64,000 nucleotides of DNA from Zingiber officinale (taxonomy: Eukaryota; Streptophyta; Magnoliopsida; Zingiberales; Zingiberaceae): the NCBI RefSeq assembly GCF_018446385.1, contig NC_055996.1, positions 128,512,532-128,576,531 of the forward strand, given 5' to 3'. Positions 20,784-32,012 of this stretch are shown here, piece after piece. A model generated the notes under the pieces. It saw nothing but the letters and a program-made list of their open reading frames with translations, did not search any database and was not told the origin of the DNA. Each line of letters opens with the position of its first letter. The first letter of the stretch is position 1. The translations under genes were made by a program, and so were the position numbers.

Positions 20784-21208
20784 TCAGAGAGCTTACCTGA
20801 TACCATACTGCTACAGACCGAGCATGTTCTTCGATGGGACAGCAGGACCCCCCGTTGTCAGACTAGAAGTATGGCATAGCCATACGACTTGACGGCTGTC
20901 AGAAGATGTCCCCGTCTTTTACCCACCGCCTGACCGGGACGCCCGGCCTGCCGGGCGGGCGAAGAACGTCGTCCGGACGGCCTTAATTCTTTGCGCCGGT
21001 CGGGCGGCACATCCTTCCGCTCGGTCATTATGCACTGCTTCATTTGAGAGTCGGAACCCTGGTCCCTACCAGGGTGCCTTTTACTATCAGATTTCCCTTT
21101 CTTCCGAGTCCGGTCGGCTCGTCCTTTTCCGGCGAGCCACTGGACCCTTTGACCTCCCCTCAGCGTTGACTCCTTCTTATGGGGTTCCGGATTTTTACCG
21201 CTGGATCA
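20784..21208 (-). repeat. Tat left LTR, second part
   Basis: The remaining 425 bp of the Tat 3' LTR ends CGCTGGATCA. With 8637-8942 it sums to 731 bp, equal to the right LTR. A small hairpin CCCTGGT-CCCT-ACCAGGG lies at about 21057-21074. Confidence 0.93.
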
Positions 21209-21611
21209 CTTGCCTTCCTCTCGAGTCTAGTCGAAGGAGGCAAAGTCCGACTGACTGGACTGCCGATCTGCCCGAACAATGATCATTGCATTAGGCCGCT
21301 TAGCCAGGCATAAGGATGCTTATCCGTGCGGCGATATCTGTCCGTTCGGCGATACTTTGTCCATGCCTTGTATTTTCTTGGAATCGACGTCCGTTGTCCT
21401 CCCACACTACCCGTCACGTGCTCTGCGCACAGTAAGGGGAGCTCATTAAATGTGGCTAGTAACCGGCTGACACGTGGCGATCGTGTATTTGTCAGAGAAT
21501 GGCGGTTGCGTCACTTCCGATGGGACAGCCGCCGTTTGAAACGGACGATCAGATGACAACCTCGATAGCGACGACCTGGATTGGACGGTGGAGATCGCTC
21601 CCGAGCGGCAA

Positions 21612-21618
21612 TATAAGG
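21612..21618 (+). promoter_or_regulatory. TATA-like box upstream of the antisense gene
   Basis: TATAAGG in the context GGCAATATAAGGCCC lies on the plus strand about 250 bp before the first ATG of the antisense gene. A likely 5'-UTR intron runs from GT at 21749 to AG at 21806, preceded by a TTTCAG tract. Promoter activity is inference. Confidence 0.45.
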
Positions 21619-21865
21619 CCCTTGACTCCGTTTCCGCCGCATTTCGTCTTCTTCGTTTCCAGACTCCTGTCGTTCCTCCTTTCGCCGGCGACCTTGTGCT
21701 CAGTCTTTCCGACGATCACACGGCTTCTTCCGATCATCTCCCTCGCTTGTAAGACCCTTTTTCTCGCTCCAGACACATTCTTATTTCTGTTAATCATCCT
21801 TTTCAGTCGGGTTTCCTCCATTGCTTGAACCCTCCTCTTCTATCCCGCATTCTGGCCTTTCGATC

Positions 21866-24001
21866 ATGACCAGTACCTCGCAGTCAACCGGCGATACTCC
21901 GGGTCTTTGGTACTCGAACATGGAAAGTCGGTTCGACGAGGAAGACGCCTTGCGCCTCACTCGAGCATATGACCTACCGATCGACCACCAAATAGTGTTA
22001 GCCACACCTTCCGATCGGCCTCACGATCCTCCGCCCGGCACTGTTGTTTTCTTCCGGGACCAATTCCTGGCCGGACTACGTTTTCCACCTCACAAGTTTT
22101 TCTTAGAAGTTTGCAACTATTTCCGCATTCCGCTCGGCCAGGTAGTTCCCAACTCTATTAGGTTGCTGAGCGGAGTGGTAGTTTTGTTCAAACTGAACGG
22201 CATTCCCTTAACCCCAAAAATCTTCCACTACTTCTACTATCCCAAGCAAGCCGAGTGGGGCACCTTTGTTTTCCAGTCTAGGATAGGCTTCGTCCTTTTC
22301 GATAATATGCCGAGCTCCAACAAACATTGGAAGGAGCAATTTTTCTATATACGCTTTCCCGAGCGGCCCACTTTCCGCACCAAGTGGCAGACGGCTATGC
22401 CCGCGCAACCGGAGCTCGGCAAGTTTAGAGGCGACGCGGACTATCTCCATGTAGCCGAACAGCTAGTCGGTCAACGCTATCATATTGACAAGATGCTCCT
22501 CCCGGGAGTAATGCATATATTCGGCTTGTCTTCTACTCCAGCAGATCTGCCTTGTAGCATGAGTAAGCTCCCTTATCTTCCCCTTTATTTTGTTCTAACT
22601 GATTTATTTTCTGCTTCTGCAGCTAAGGTCATGTGGCGTGCCAGAGCTACCGAGAAAGTCAAATTGAAGGCCGCTCGGATTGAGGCGGTGACGAGCAAGG
22701 AGGCAGCCGAACGGGGCCTTGCTTCGACTGATCCGGCCGGCGAAGAAGGTGAGGGGACGCCAACGGTCCCTGAAGCCTCGGACGCCCCTGCCCCTCATGA
22801 TGAGGCCGCAGGCAATATAGAACCTACGACCGAAGCTGAAGTGGAGGGTCGTTCGGCCGATGATGTGCCGCTACGCACTCGGAAACGGAGGCGACCGGAA
22901 TCCGCACCTGCCTCTACACTTGATGAGCCACAACCTGAGCGGGGTGCAGATGCGCCGGTGCTGTCCGGAACAGTTTCCCTCGAGAGTACCCCGACCCCTC
23001 AGGATTCTCCGAGGGCCAGCTTGGAGGTGCCGCCGTCCAGCCCTTCAAGTACTCGGCGACGTATCAGGCGTTTAGGCGAGCTACCCTCCTCTTCTGCTGG
23101 TGGGCCGTCTCAGAGCGGGCCGAGCGGCCAGAATTTACTTAAAACCGTTTTGCGCCTCCCTTCGGAGGCGTACATGGCTGCTGCTGATCGGCCGGTGTTT
23201 CCTGAGCAGATGATCACCCTGACGGGCCCTCTCGCACAAGCTTGGATAGATGCTCGGAGTCGGATAGCCAAGTTGACTCCCGGGCAGCTCGGCGACAGCA
23301 ACCTTCAATCAGCTACCGGGGTATACCTCCTCCCCCCCCTCTTCTCTCTCCTATTTGAAGTTTTTTAACCTGTCTACATTTGCTAGCAGAACTGGGTGGA
23401 GCAGATCGCCATTAGCGATCGGTTGGCCGAACTGGAGGAGGAACTGAAGCAACAAAAAGCAGCGGGGGACACCAGGCAGTCAACGGCCGCTCTAGAGAAA
23501 GCCAAAAAATCGTTGGAAGCCGAACGGAAACGAGCTACTGATTTGGCGAGCAAGGTCATTCGGCTTGAAACGATGATTAAACAACGAGACAAGGAGATCA
23601 AGACGGCGACCACTCGGAAGCAACAGGCCATCAACGATATGGACCACATGAAGGTGGAGATCCGGGGGCTGGAGCAACGCATCAAGGACCTGGATGCTCT
23701 GCTGGCCACCGAGAAGGAGAGCCGCTCGGCTGATCTCCAAAGATTCGATGGAGACTTGAAGGATCTCCAAGCTGCTAGCGACGCTGCCCATGCCGCGCTC
23801 AAAGAATATCAAGAGGGGGAGTCGGCCCGCTCGGACGGAGTGAGGAAGGCGTTCCTCCGCTCGGAAGACTTCGGAGAGAAGTTTACCGACAAGATATCCC
23901 TCACGTTCGAGGAGGCAATCAAGGCGGCGGTGGGCTACCTGAAGACCAAAGGTCACCTGCCTGCCGATCTGTCCATCCCCCCCCTCCCCCCGAGGATCTA
24001 G
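21866..24001 (+). CDS. Tat antisense gene (aORF), three coding exons, coiled-coil C-terminus
   Basis: This plus-strand gene is antisense to gag-pol. Exons are 21866-22562, 22623-23320 and 23390-24001, giving 668 residues. Intron 1 (60 bp, GTAAGC...CTGCAG) keeps the frame if retained. Intron 2 (69 bp, GTATAC...TAGCAG) contains a TAA stop, so splicing is required to join the exons; both junctions keep phase. Residues 1-230 resemble the plant 'putative gypsy-type transposon' domain found in antisense ORFs of Tat elements (P-P-H-K-F, L-N-G-I-P-L-T motifs). The middle is acidic, Pro/Ser-rich and probably disordered with basic K-R-R-R-P. The last exon is a long Lys/Glu/Ala coiled coil of about 140 residues. 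No frame lesion is seen, unlike gag-pol in the same element. The function of such ORFs is unknown. The start is the first ATG in the frame. Confidence 0.7.
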
Positions 24002-24408
24002 CGGGTGTGATGGACACCATCCCCGACGCTCTTTTTGATTTTGACGTGTGAGGAGAGCTTTTATAAACTTCTTTGTATTCCCGCCGTTCGGCCCTACTTA
24101 TCGCTGTAGTGACCTTTTTTGGCTTGCATAATAGATAATTTTCTGTTCCTCTCATCTTTTATGTTGGCCAGGCATTTTTTCCCCCATCGCGACTAAGTGT
24201 TCTTTAAAACTCTCCCGCTCGGTACCTTGCTATACCAGGCAAGCGAATTGTCTTCAATGTATTTCATAATGCAACTGAGTAGCCGTTCGGCGCACGGACA
24301 TCGCTCGTTCAGTTGCTCGCATTTTTAATTCCGATTAACCATCTTTTGCTTCGCGCCTCACCTCAGGGGTTTTTGCTGGATTTTCACAAGGCCTTCCGCT
24401 CAGGCATT
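24002..24408. other. Region between aORF stop and minisatellite
   Basis: This probably contains the 3' UTR of the antisense gene (AT-rich 24045-24200). No ORF of known type and no clear terminator is seen. Confidence 0.5.
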
Positions 24409-25275
24409 TATAGACGCCGGCTCGTCTCTCGATATTTAACGTCGGAGCTCGACGGCGCGGATATTTATAGCCGGTCTCCCCGGGGCTCTCGATCTTTAAC
24501 GACGGGGCTCGTCGATTCGTCCGCTCGGATTATTTATAGACGCCGGCTCGTCTCTCGATATTTAACGTCGGAGCTCGACGGCGCGGATATTTATAGCCGG
24601 TCGGCGCGGCTCTCGATCTTTAACGACGGGGCTCGTCGATTCGTCCGCTCGGATTATTTATAGACGCCGGCTCGTCTCTCGATATTTAACGTCGGAGCTC
24701 GACGGCGCGGATATTTATAGCCGGTCGGCGCGGCTCTCGATCTTTAACGACGGGACTCGTCGATTCGTCCGCTCGGATTATTTATAGACGCCGGCTCGTC
24801 TCTCGATATTTAACGTTGGAGCTCGACGGCGCGGATATTTATAGCCGGTCGGCGCTCTCGATCTTTAACGACGGGCTCGTCGATCTTCCGTTCGGATTAT
24901 TTATAGACGCCGCCTCGTCGATATTTAACGCCTGAGCGGATATTTATAGCCGGTGCGGCTCTCGATCTTTAACGACGGGGCTCGTCGATTCGTCCGCTCG
25001 GATTATTTATAGACGCCGGCTCGTCTCTCGATATTTAACGTCGGAGCTCGACGGCGCGGATATTTATAGCCGGTCGGCGCGGCTCTCGATCTTTAACGAC
25101 GGGGCTCGTCGATTCGTCCGCTCGGATTATTTATAGACGCTGGCTCGTCTCTCGATCTTTAACGACGGGGCTCGTCGATTCGTCCGCTCGGATTATTTAT
25201 AGACGCCGGCTCGTCTCTCGATATTTAACGTCGGAGCTCGACGGCGCGGATATTTATAGCCGGTCGGCGCGGCTC
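24409..25275. repeat. 124-bp dimeric minisatellite in Tat
   Basis: Units begin TAGACGCCGGCTCGTC at 24411, 24537, 24661, 24785, 24904, 25010, 25134 and 25200, so periods are 126, 124, 124, 119, 106, 124 and 66. Each 124-bp unit consists of two related halves of about 62 bp: one with GATATTTAACGTCGGAGC, the other with GATCTTTAACGACGGGGC. The 66-bp step is a half-unit deletion. It separates the 3' ends of the antisense gene and of pol. No function is known. Confidence 0.95.
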
Positions 25276-25760
25276 TACGGTTTAACGTCTGGGCTAGACG
25301 GGCTTCCAGGCTAACTCCTTACCAGGTCGAGCGACCTTGGCCTTCACAACTTATCTCGTGCTTGAACAGGTTTTATGCCCGGCTGAACGGCACGGGTCAT
25401 TTTGCTTGCGCATCTAAATGCATGCCCCTCCTGGCCGATCGGTTCAAGGGGCCTTCGCTATTCGGGCGCATGGCTCGGATAATCCATATGCCCCTTTCAC
25501 CCAGCGTGGAGAACATACTCCTGGCCGAACAGCTCAGGGTCTGATTCGTCGAGCATTTTGGCTCGGATAATTTACCTCCGTCCGAACGGGACGGGGCCTT
25601 CGATTCTTGTTGACAATGCCTTATATCTGTTCTCTTGATTCTTCATTTCCGCATTTCCAGTATTCAGTCGAAAAAAAAGTACACAGGGTGATTTACAGTG
25701 ATACACCTTTCACCCCGCCCGATAAGGCTGGAGATGGTTCGCGCTCCACGGTATATCTAG
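25276..25760. other. Spacer after Tat integrase
   Basis: GC-rich sequence without a recognised ORF lies between the minisatellite and the minus-strand end of pol; it contains repeated GAACGG and GCTCGGAT words typical of this element. Confidence 0.5.
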
Positions 25761-26501
25761 CTACCGACCGTCCTCGTCTTCCAAATAATACGCGCCCGAG
25801 CGGAGCTTTTCGATGATTTTGAAGGGACCTGCCCACGGAGCTTCAAGCTTGCCGACGTCGCCGACCGACTTGACTTTCTTCCAGACAAGATCGCCGACCT
25901 GGAATGATCTGGGAATGACGCGCCGGTTGTAGTTTTGCTTCATCCGCTGACGGTATGTCATCAGCCGAACGGACGCCTTTGCCCTCTCCTCTTCTACCAA
26001 ATCCAGCTCCATGTTCCTCCTTTCGGCGTTGTCATCATCGTAGCTCTGGATCCGGGCGGACTCGACGCCGACTTCAACCGGAATGACGGCCTCACCTCCG
26101 TATACCAAATGGAACGGTGTGACTCCTGTCCCTTCTTTTGGCGTCGTTCGGATGGCCCACAAAACGCTCGGCACTTCATCCGGCCAACTCCCTCCCAAAT
26201 GGTCGAGCCGAGCACGCAGAATACGAAGAATTTCCCGGTTGGCGACTTCAGCTTGACCGTTGCTCTGAGGATAGGCCACGGACGTGAAATGTTGCTCAAT
26301 GTCGTAGCTTTTGCACCAATCCTCTAACATCTTCCCTGTGAACTGCCGCCCGTTGTCGGACACTAGTCGGCGAGGGATGCCGAACCGACAAATGATGTGT
26401 TGCCAGATGAATATTTTAACCATTTGTTCAGTGATCTTTGTCAGCGGCTCGGCCTCCACCCACTTGGAGAAATAGTCTACCGCCACTAGTAAGAATTTCC
26501 T
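25761..26501 (-). pseudogene. Tat integrase (pol C-terminus), separated by an in-frame stop
   Basis: The minus-strand frame carries the integrase core: V-D-Y-F-S-K-W (first Asp), S-D-N-G-R-Q-F (second Asp) and P-Q-S-N-G-Q-A-E-V-A-N-R-E (Glu), followed by a W-A-G-P-F-K-I C-terminal domain. It is in the same frame as the RT ORF upstream; the single TAG at 26502-26504 sits where a Gln is expected. Without it, pol would be one frame. Confidence 0.85.
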
Positions 26502-28610
26502 CTACCCGGCCGCCATCGAAAATGGACCCACAATATCCATTCCCCATTGATCGAACGGACATGAGACGATTGATGCCTTCATCTCCTCTGCCGGTCGATG
26601 GGAGAAGTTGTGATACTTCTGGCACGAAAGGCAGGTAGCTACTGTCCGAGCGGCATCTGTTTGTAAAGTTGGCCAAAAGTATCCGGCCAAGAGGATCTTC
26701 TTGGCTAACAAGCGCCCGCCCGGATGACCCCCGCATGATCCTTGATGTACTTCCTGGAGGATGTAAGCTGAGTCCTCCGAGCTTACACATTTCAGCAAAG
26801 GGCGCGAGAAAGCTTTCTTGTAAAGCTGATCTCCGATGAGTGTAAACCGACCGGCTCTTCTTCTGAGGAGTCGGGCTGCACATTCATCGGATGGTGTGGT
26901 GCCCGAACGGAGGAATTCTATAATAGGCGTCCTCCAGTCACTTGGAAACGTGAGGCCTTGCATCCGGTCGACATGCGCCACCAGCAGTATTTTTTCAATT
27001 GGTTGCTGAATGGCGACCGGCGTTATTGAGCTTGCGAGTTTGGCTAACTCATCGGCCGCCTGGTTCTCCGTTCGGGGAATCTTCTGAATAAGCACCTCTC
27101 GGAAAGTAGCTTTGAGTTTTTCAAAGGCCTCAGCGTAGAGTTTAAGCCGAACGCAGTTGATTTCAAAGGTGCCGGAAAGTTGCTGAGCGGCCAACTGTGA
27201 ATCCGAATAAAGTGTCACCCGACCGGCTCCCACATGCCGTGCTGCCTGCAATCCGGCTATAAGGGCCTCATACTCTGCTTCATTGTTAGTAGCTTTGTAA
27301 TCTAGCCGGACGGATAGGTGCATCTTTTCTTCCTGAGGTGAGAGTAGTAATATTCCGATCCCACTTCCGAGCCGAGTGGAGGATCCATCCACATATATTC
27401 TCCACATAGCTTCCGGCTCTGGCCTTTGCACTTCGGTCACAAAATCAGCCAAGGATTGGGCTTTGATCGCCGAGCGGGGCTGATATTGGATGTCAAATTC
27501 ACTTAATTCTGTCGTCCACTTGATAAGCCGTCCGGACGCTTCTGGATTCAACAGTACTCTTCCGAGTGGACTGTTCGTCCGGACAATGATGGTGTGAGCC
27601 AAGAAATACGGTCGAAGGCGCCGAGCGGCTAGAACCAAAGCAAAGGCCAACTTCTCGAGCCCGGTGTAACGAGATTCAGCATCTTTTAAAATGTGGCTTA
27701 GAAAATACACCGGCTGCTCTTCACCGCTTGCCCTCACAAGTGCTGAGCCTACAGCATGCTCAGTTGACGACAAATAAATATAAAGTGACTCACCCCCGAT
27801 CGGCTTGGCTAACACTGGCAGAGAATTAAGATATGTCTTTAATTTTCCGAAAGCTCGGTCACATTCTTCATCCCACTGGAACTTAGTAGCCCTGCGCAGG
27901 ATCTTGAAGAATGGAAGGCTCCGGTCGGCGGTTTTGGAGATGAATATGGACAAAACAGTTATCCGACCGGTCAACCTCTGCACTTCTCTTGTATTTCTTG
28001 GGGGCGGCATGTCTTGCAGAGCTTTCACCTTGCTAGGATTTGCTTCGATTCCCCGCTCGGTCACTATGTACCCCAAGAAACGCCCTCCTTTTGCTCCGAA
28101 CAGGCACTTCTGGGGATTTAGCTTGACTCCATATTTGCGCAGCGTTCGGAAGGTTTCTTCCATGTCCTTGAAAAGATCGGCCGCTCGGACGGATTTGATA
28201 AGAATGTCGTCCACATAGACTTCCAGATTACGCCCAATCTGCTCCTTGAACACTTTGTTCATCAAGCGTTGATAGGTGGCCCCGGCATTCTTCAATCCGA
28301 ACGGCATCACATTATAGCAATATGTGCCGTCGGCCGTTACGAAGCTTACTTTTTCTTGATCTTCCCGGGCGAGCGGCACTTGATGATATCCTTGGTAGGC
28401 GTCGAGCATACAAATTAATTCGCAGCCGGCCGTAGAGTCCACCAGCTGATCTATCCGGGGCAGGGGATAAAAATCTTTGGGGCATGCTTTGTTTAAGTCC
28501 CGAAAGTCGATGCAGACTCTCCACTTGCCGCCCGGCTTGGAGACCAATACTACGTTGGCCAGCCAGCTTGGGAACTGCACCTCGCGTATGTGGCCGGCCT
28601 CCAGAAGTTT
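26502..28610 (-). pseudogene. Tat reverse transcriptase, RNase H and second RNase H
   Basis: The minus-strand frame has RT motifs P-S-W-L-A-N, C-I-D-F-R-D-L-N-K-A, L-D-A-Y-Q-G-Y-H-Q and the active site Y-V-D-D. Next is the connection and first RNase H, then an additional archaeal-type RNase H (I-Y-V-D-G-S-S, N-N-E-A-E-Y-E-A-L, L-Y-S-D-S-Q, N-Q-A-A-D-E-L-A), and an H-x-G-S-C-G-G-H zinc-binding start of integrase. This dual RNase H is diagnostic of the Tat lineage. The frame differs from the protease frame upstream: compared with the older copy at 51500-51570, about 20 bp is missing at 28590-28625, causing a frameshift. It ends at the TAG at 26502. Confidence 0.88.
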
Positions 28611-29050
28611 CTGGCATTCTGCTCGGCACTGAAATCCCTTTTTCTCTGCTTCACTGGCCGAGCATCCGGCCGGACATGCAACTCATGTTGCGCTAGGTTC
28701 GGCGAAATTCCGGGCAACTCATGTGTCGACCAGATGAAGACATCATGATTTCGTTGGAGGCATTGGATCAGTTCCTCCTTCTGCTCCTCCTCCAGATCAG
28801 AGGCGATAAAAGTCGTGGCCTCCGATCGGGTCGGATGGATCTGAACCTCCTCCTTTTCATCATAAATTAAAGCAGGAGGTTTCTCAGTTATGGCATGTAC
28901 CTCGATTCGGGGCGCCTTCCGAGCGGAATTAGCTTCTGCTCTGACCATTTCGATGTAACATCGCCGAGCTGCTAGCTGATCTCCTCGTACTTCTCCCACT
29001 TTGTCCTCCACGGGGAACTTGATCTTCTGATGGAAGGTTGAGACGACTGC
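28611..29050 (-). pseudogene. Tat protease-RT linker and RT N-terminus
   Basis: The minus-strand frame contains the acidic linker and R-P-V-K-Q-R-K-R-D-F of the RT start. It is bounded by the TGA at 29051-29053 upstream and the frameshift near 28600 downstream. The older copy at 51667-51981 is homologous through this linker. Confidence 0.75.
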
Positions 29051-30052
29051 TCAGAATTCGCTGAGCGCCGGTCGTCCCAAAATGACGTTGTAGGATGAGG
29101 GGGAGTCGACCACCACGAAATTTATGGTTCTGGTCCTCCTGAGCGGCTCCTCTCCCAGCGAAGTGGCCAGCCAGATCTGTCCGACCGGCTGAACTTCGTT
29201 GCCCGTAAACCCATAGAGCGGGGTCGTCATGGGCAGCAGCTCGGCTCGATCAATTTGCAGCTGATCGAACGCCTTCTTGAATATGATGTTGACCGAGCTC
29301 CCTGTGTCAACGAATATGCGGTGAATAGTGTAATTTGCTATTACCGCTTTAATGAGCAGAGCGTCGTCGTGGGGCACGTCAACTCCTTCTAAGTCCCCGG
29401 GTCCAAAAGTGATTTTCGGTCCACTCGCCCGCTCCTGGCTGCAACCGACCGCGTGGATCTGGAGCTGCCGGACGCCAGCCTTTCTGGCTCGGTTGGAGTC
29501 TCCTCCGGTCGGCCCACCAGTAATAACGTTGATCTCGCCCCGGGAAGTATTGCTCCTGTTTTCCTCCTCCCGAGTGGACGGTCGGGACCGTTCTCTAGAC
29601 GCCCGGTGATTCTCCTGTCTTGGGGATCGGTGCCGATCGGGCGTCTGGTGATGTTGCCTCTCGGTGCGGGTCCGGTCAGCTTCATGGGTCCTTTGTCTCC
29701 TGTCGATGGGAGGAGACCGTCGTTCAGCTTTCCTGGGAACGGGATTAGCCACGAAGGGAAGACTTCGACAATCCCTCGTGTTGTGCGTATCCGTCTGGTG
29801 GAAGGAGCAGAACATAGGGGTCCACCTCTTCTTTGGTTTGGGCCGAGCGGCAGCCACTTCTTGTACGTGCGATCTGGCGTGGAGGGATCGAATTGCTTCG
29901 GCCATCGGTCCTTTGGGCGGCTGCTGAGCGGCGTGCTGTTTCCGCTCGGCATGAATAAGTGCCCGCTCGGTAGGAGTTTCCTTTTTCCGGGCGGCTTGCG
30001 CTTCTTCCACGTTTATGTATTCATTGGCCCGATGTAACATATGATCATAATC
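29051..30052 (-). pseudogene. Tat gag C-terminus and aspartic protease
   Basis: In this minus-strand frame, a zinc-finger-like C-S-F-H-Q...H-N-T-R-D-C (about 29780) is followed by an Arg/Glu/Ser-rich linker and the aspartic protease with V-D-T-G-S-S-V-N-I-I-F and I-L-G-R-P-A-L. The frame is shared with gag upstream but interrupted by TGA at 30053-30055 and closed by TGA at 29051-29053; both stand where the context suggests CGA (Arg), consistent with C-to-T change at CpG. Confidence 0.85.
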
Positions 30053-30772
30053 TCAGGGCGGCTTTCGGATCAGCGACCGGAAGAAGTCCCCATCCACAAG
30101 GCCCTGAGTGAAGGCATTCATCATCGTCTCTGATGTGGCCGTTGGGATATCCATCGCCACTTGGTTGAATCGCTGGATGTAAGCTCGAAGCGATTCTCTC
30201 GACTCTTGCTTGATGGCAAATAAGCTGACACTTGTCTTCTGATAACGCCGACTGCTAGCGAAGTGGTGGAGGAAGGTCGTTCGGAAGTCCTTAAAGCTAG
30301 CGATGGATCCGTCCGGCAGCCTCCGAAACCACCGTTGAGCCGATCCCGAGAGAGTTGTAAGGAAGACGCGACACTTTACTCCATCTGTATATTGATGGAG
30401 TGTAGCTATGTTATCAAACTTACCCAGATGATCATCCGGGTCCGTTGTTCCGTTGTACTCTCCGATCGTCTGAGGCACGTAGTGCTTGGGTAGAGGGTCT
30501 CGTAGAATAGCCTCCGAGAATTGGCGATTGATCCGCTCGGGAGATGAGTCCGCCCGGGGAGCTTTCCCTTTTCTGAATAAGGCCCGGTGGAATGCGACGG
30601 TGGCTGGAGGTGCTTCCGCTCGGCCGCCCGACGTAGATGTTGGTTGTTGCTCCGGCCGTTCGGCCGCTGCTTTCTGTTTTTGTTCCACAAGTTTGGCGGC
30701 CCTTATCTCGACTAGAGCTTCGAGTTCTTCCGTCGAAAGCGCCACCGTGTGTTGTCGTCCAGCCTCGTCCAT
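30053..30772 (-). pseudogene. Tat gag N-terminal part
   Basis: It starts at ATG (30770-30772) 45 bp inside the right LTR boundary. Features are E-E-L-E-A-L-V, a Pro/Gln-rich linker and the Ty3-type gag core (Y-N-G-T-T-D-P-D-D-H-L, F-L-T-T-L-S-G-S-A-Q-R-W-F, F-A-S-S-R-R-Y). It ends at a premature TGA where Arg is expected from the older copy near 53040. Confidence 0.88.
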
Positions 30773-30817
30773 CGTTCTTGTTCGGATGCAGGTGCATTCC
30801 CACAGACGGCGCCAATT

Positions 30818-31548
30818 TGATCCTGTCCGAATCGTTGAACCAAAGGACGCTGAGCACGTGACACGCTCCTAGTCGATGGAGTGAATCTCCGGCTGGTCGA
30901 ACGAAGCTCCGGCGATCCTGCACAAGAGTCTAGCCGGGAAGGGGTTCCCGGCGACGACCCTCCGACGCTCAAGTCAGGTAAGTGGTGGAAAAAGTGGCTG
31001 CCAAGCTTATATCATACGTACCTTTGGCGAAGCAATAGCCTCTTTATATAGGACGGAGAAGGAACTAATGCACGCCCTCCGAGGTGCATACATGTCAGCA
31101 ACCCATACCCCGGTATGCACTTGTCAGAGAGCTTACCTGACACCATACTGCTACAGACCGAGCATGTTCTTCGATGGGACAGCAGGACCCCCCGTTGTCA
31201 GACTAGAAGTATGGCATAGTCATACGACTTGACGGCTGTCAAAAGATGTCCCCGTCTTTTACCCACCGCCTGACCGGGACGCCCGGCCTGCTGGGCGGGC
31301 GAAGAACGTCGTCCGGACGGCCTTAATTCTTTACGCCGGCCGGACGGCACATCCTTCCGCTCGGTCATTATGCACTGCTTCATTTGAGCGTCGGAACCCT
31401 GGTCCCTACCAGGGTGCCTTTTACTATCAGATTTCCCTTTCTTCCGAGTCCGGTCGGCTCGTCCTTTTCCGGCAAGCCACTGGACCCTTTGACCTCCCCT
31501 CAGCGTTGACTCCTTCTTATGGGGTTCCGGATTTTTACCGCCGGATCA
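30818..31548 (-). repeat. Tat right LTR (5' LTR)
   Basis: It is 731 bp, TGATCC...GGATCA, directly followed by the TSD ttagg (31549-31553). A minus-strand TATA-like TCCTATATAAAGAGG lies about 220 bp from the left edge. It preserves the empty Athila target site. Confidence 0.95.
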
Positions 31549-31553
31549 TTAGG

Positions 31554-32012
31554 TATCAGAGCCATAGAGAACAAAACATTTTTGAAAAAGAAATTGAGTA
31601 TCTTTTGCCAACTGTCTAACATTTAGTTACTTGCTGATTGTCTATAGGACAATAGCTTTTACTAGGTTAGTCAAGTTAAGTTATTTGGGTCCAAATAGAC
31701 TTGACTAGAGCTGGAGAACTTTAACTTGATTAATGTTTATTGCATATTTAACGCCCAGACTCATATTGATGCACAGATATAAGCATTCTTGAGTCCAGGC
31801 TATACCCTATGCATCTCACGCCATTCTATGTTTTTCAATCACAATCAAGGTAAACCTAGGTGTTTTGTGAGATGCTCTGGCTTAATTCTAGGGGAACATG
31901 ATATCTAGGGGGAAATCCTAGACTAAACCCAACTTTTGAAAGTCTAGTAAAATTGGAGTTTTGAAAACTATTTTTCCTAGAATTTGAAAACAAAATAATA
32001 ATAGTAAGATAT
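31554..32012 (-). other. copia-2 3' non-coding region, proximal part
   Basis: AT-rich, no ORF. Purine runs on the plus strand near 31890-31915 (TAGGGGGAAAT) are in the wrong orientation for this element. A plus-strand GGTATCAGAGCC at 31553-31564 looks like a primer-binding site of the initiator-Met type. Confidence 0.6.

Larger units (their letters stand above)
8637..31548 (-). mobile_element. Tat-lineage Ty3/gypsy element with antisense gene
   Basis: LTRs are 8637-8942 plus 20784-21208 (left, split by Athila) and 30818-31548 (right); both are 731 bp. They start TGATCC and end GGATCA. The TSD is ttagg (8632-8636, 31549-31553). On the minus strand the order is PBS (30801-30815, TTGGCGCC type), gag, protease, RT, RNase H, a second RNase H, integrase, a minisatellite, and a plus-strand multi-exon ORF next to the 3' LTR. 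I count about 15 differences between the LTRs, roughly 2 percent. Three in-frame stops and one frameshift inactivate gag-pol. The dual RNase H and extra antisense ORF are known features of the Tat lineage. Confidence 0.92.

Noticed and set aside
29389-30037. Plus- and minus-strand ORFs of up to 194 codons over Tat gag
   Set aside because: Shadows of the GC-rich, Arg/Ser-rich gag frame.
31553-31564. A tRNA gene suggested by the GGTATCAGAGCC motif
   Set aside because: No cloverleaf can be drawn around it; it is only a primer-site-like string.
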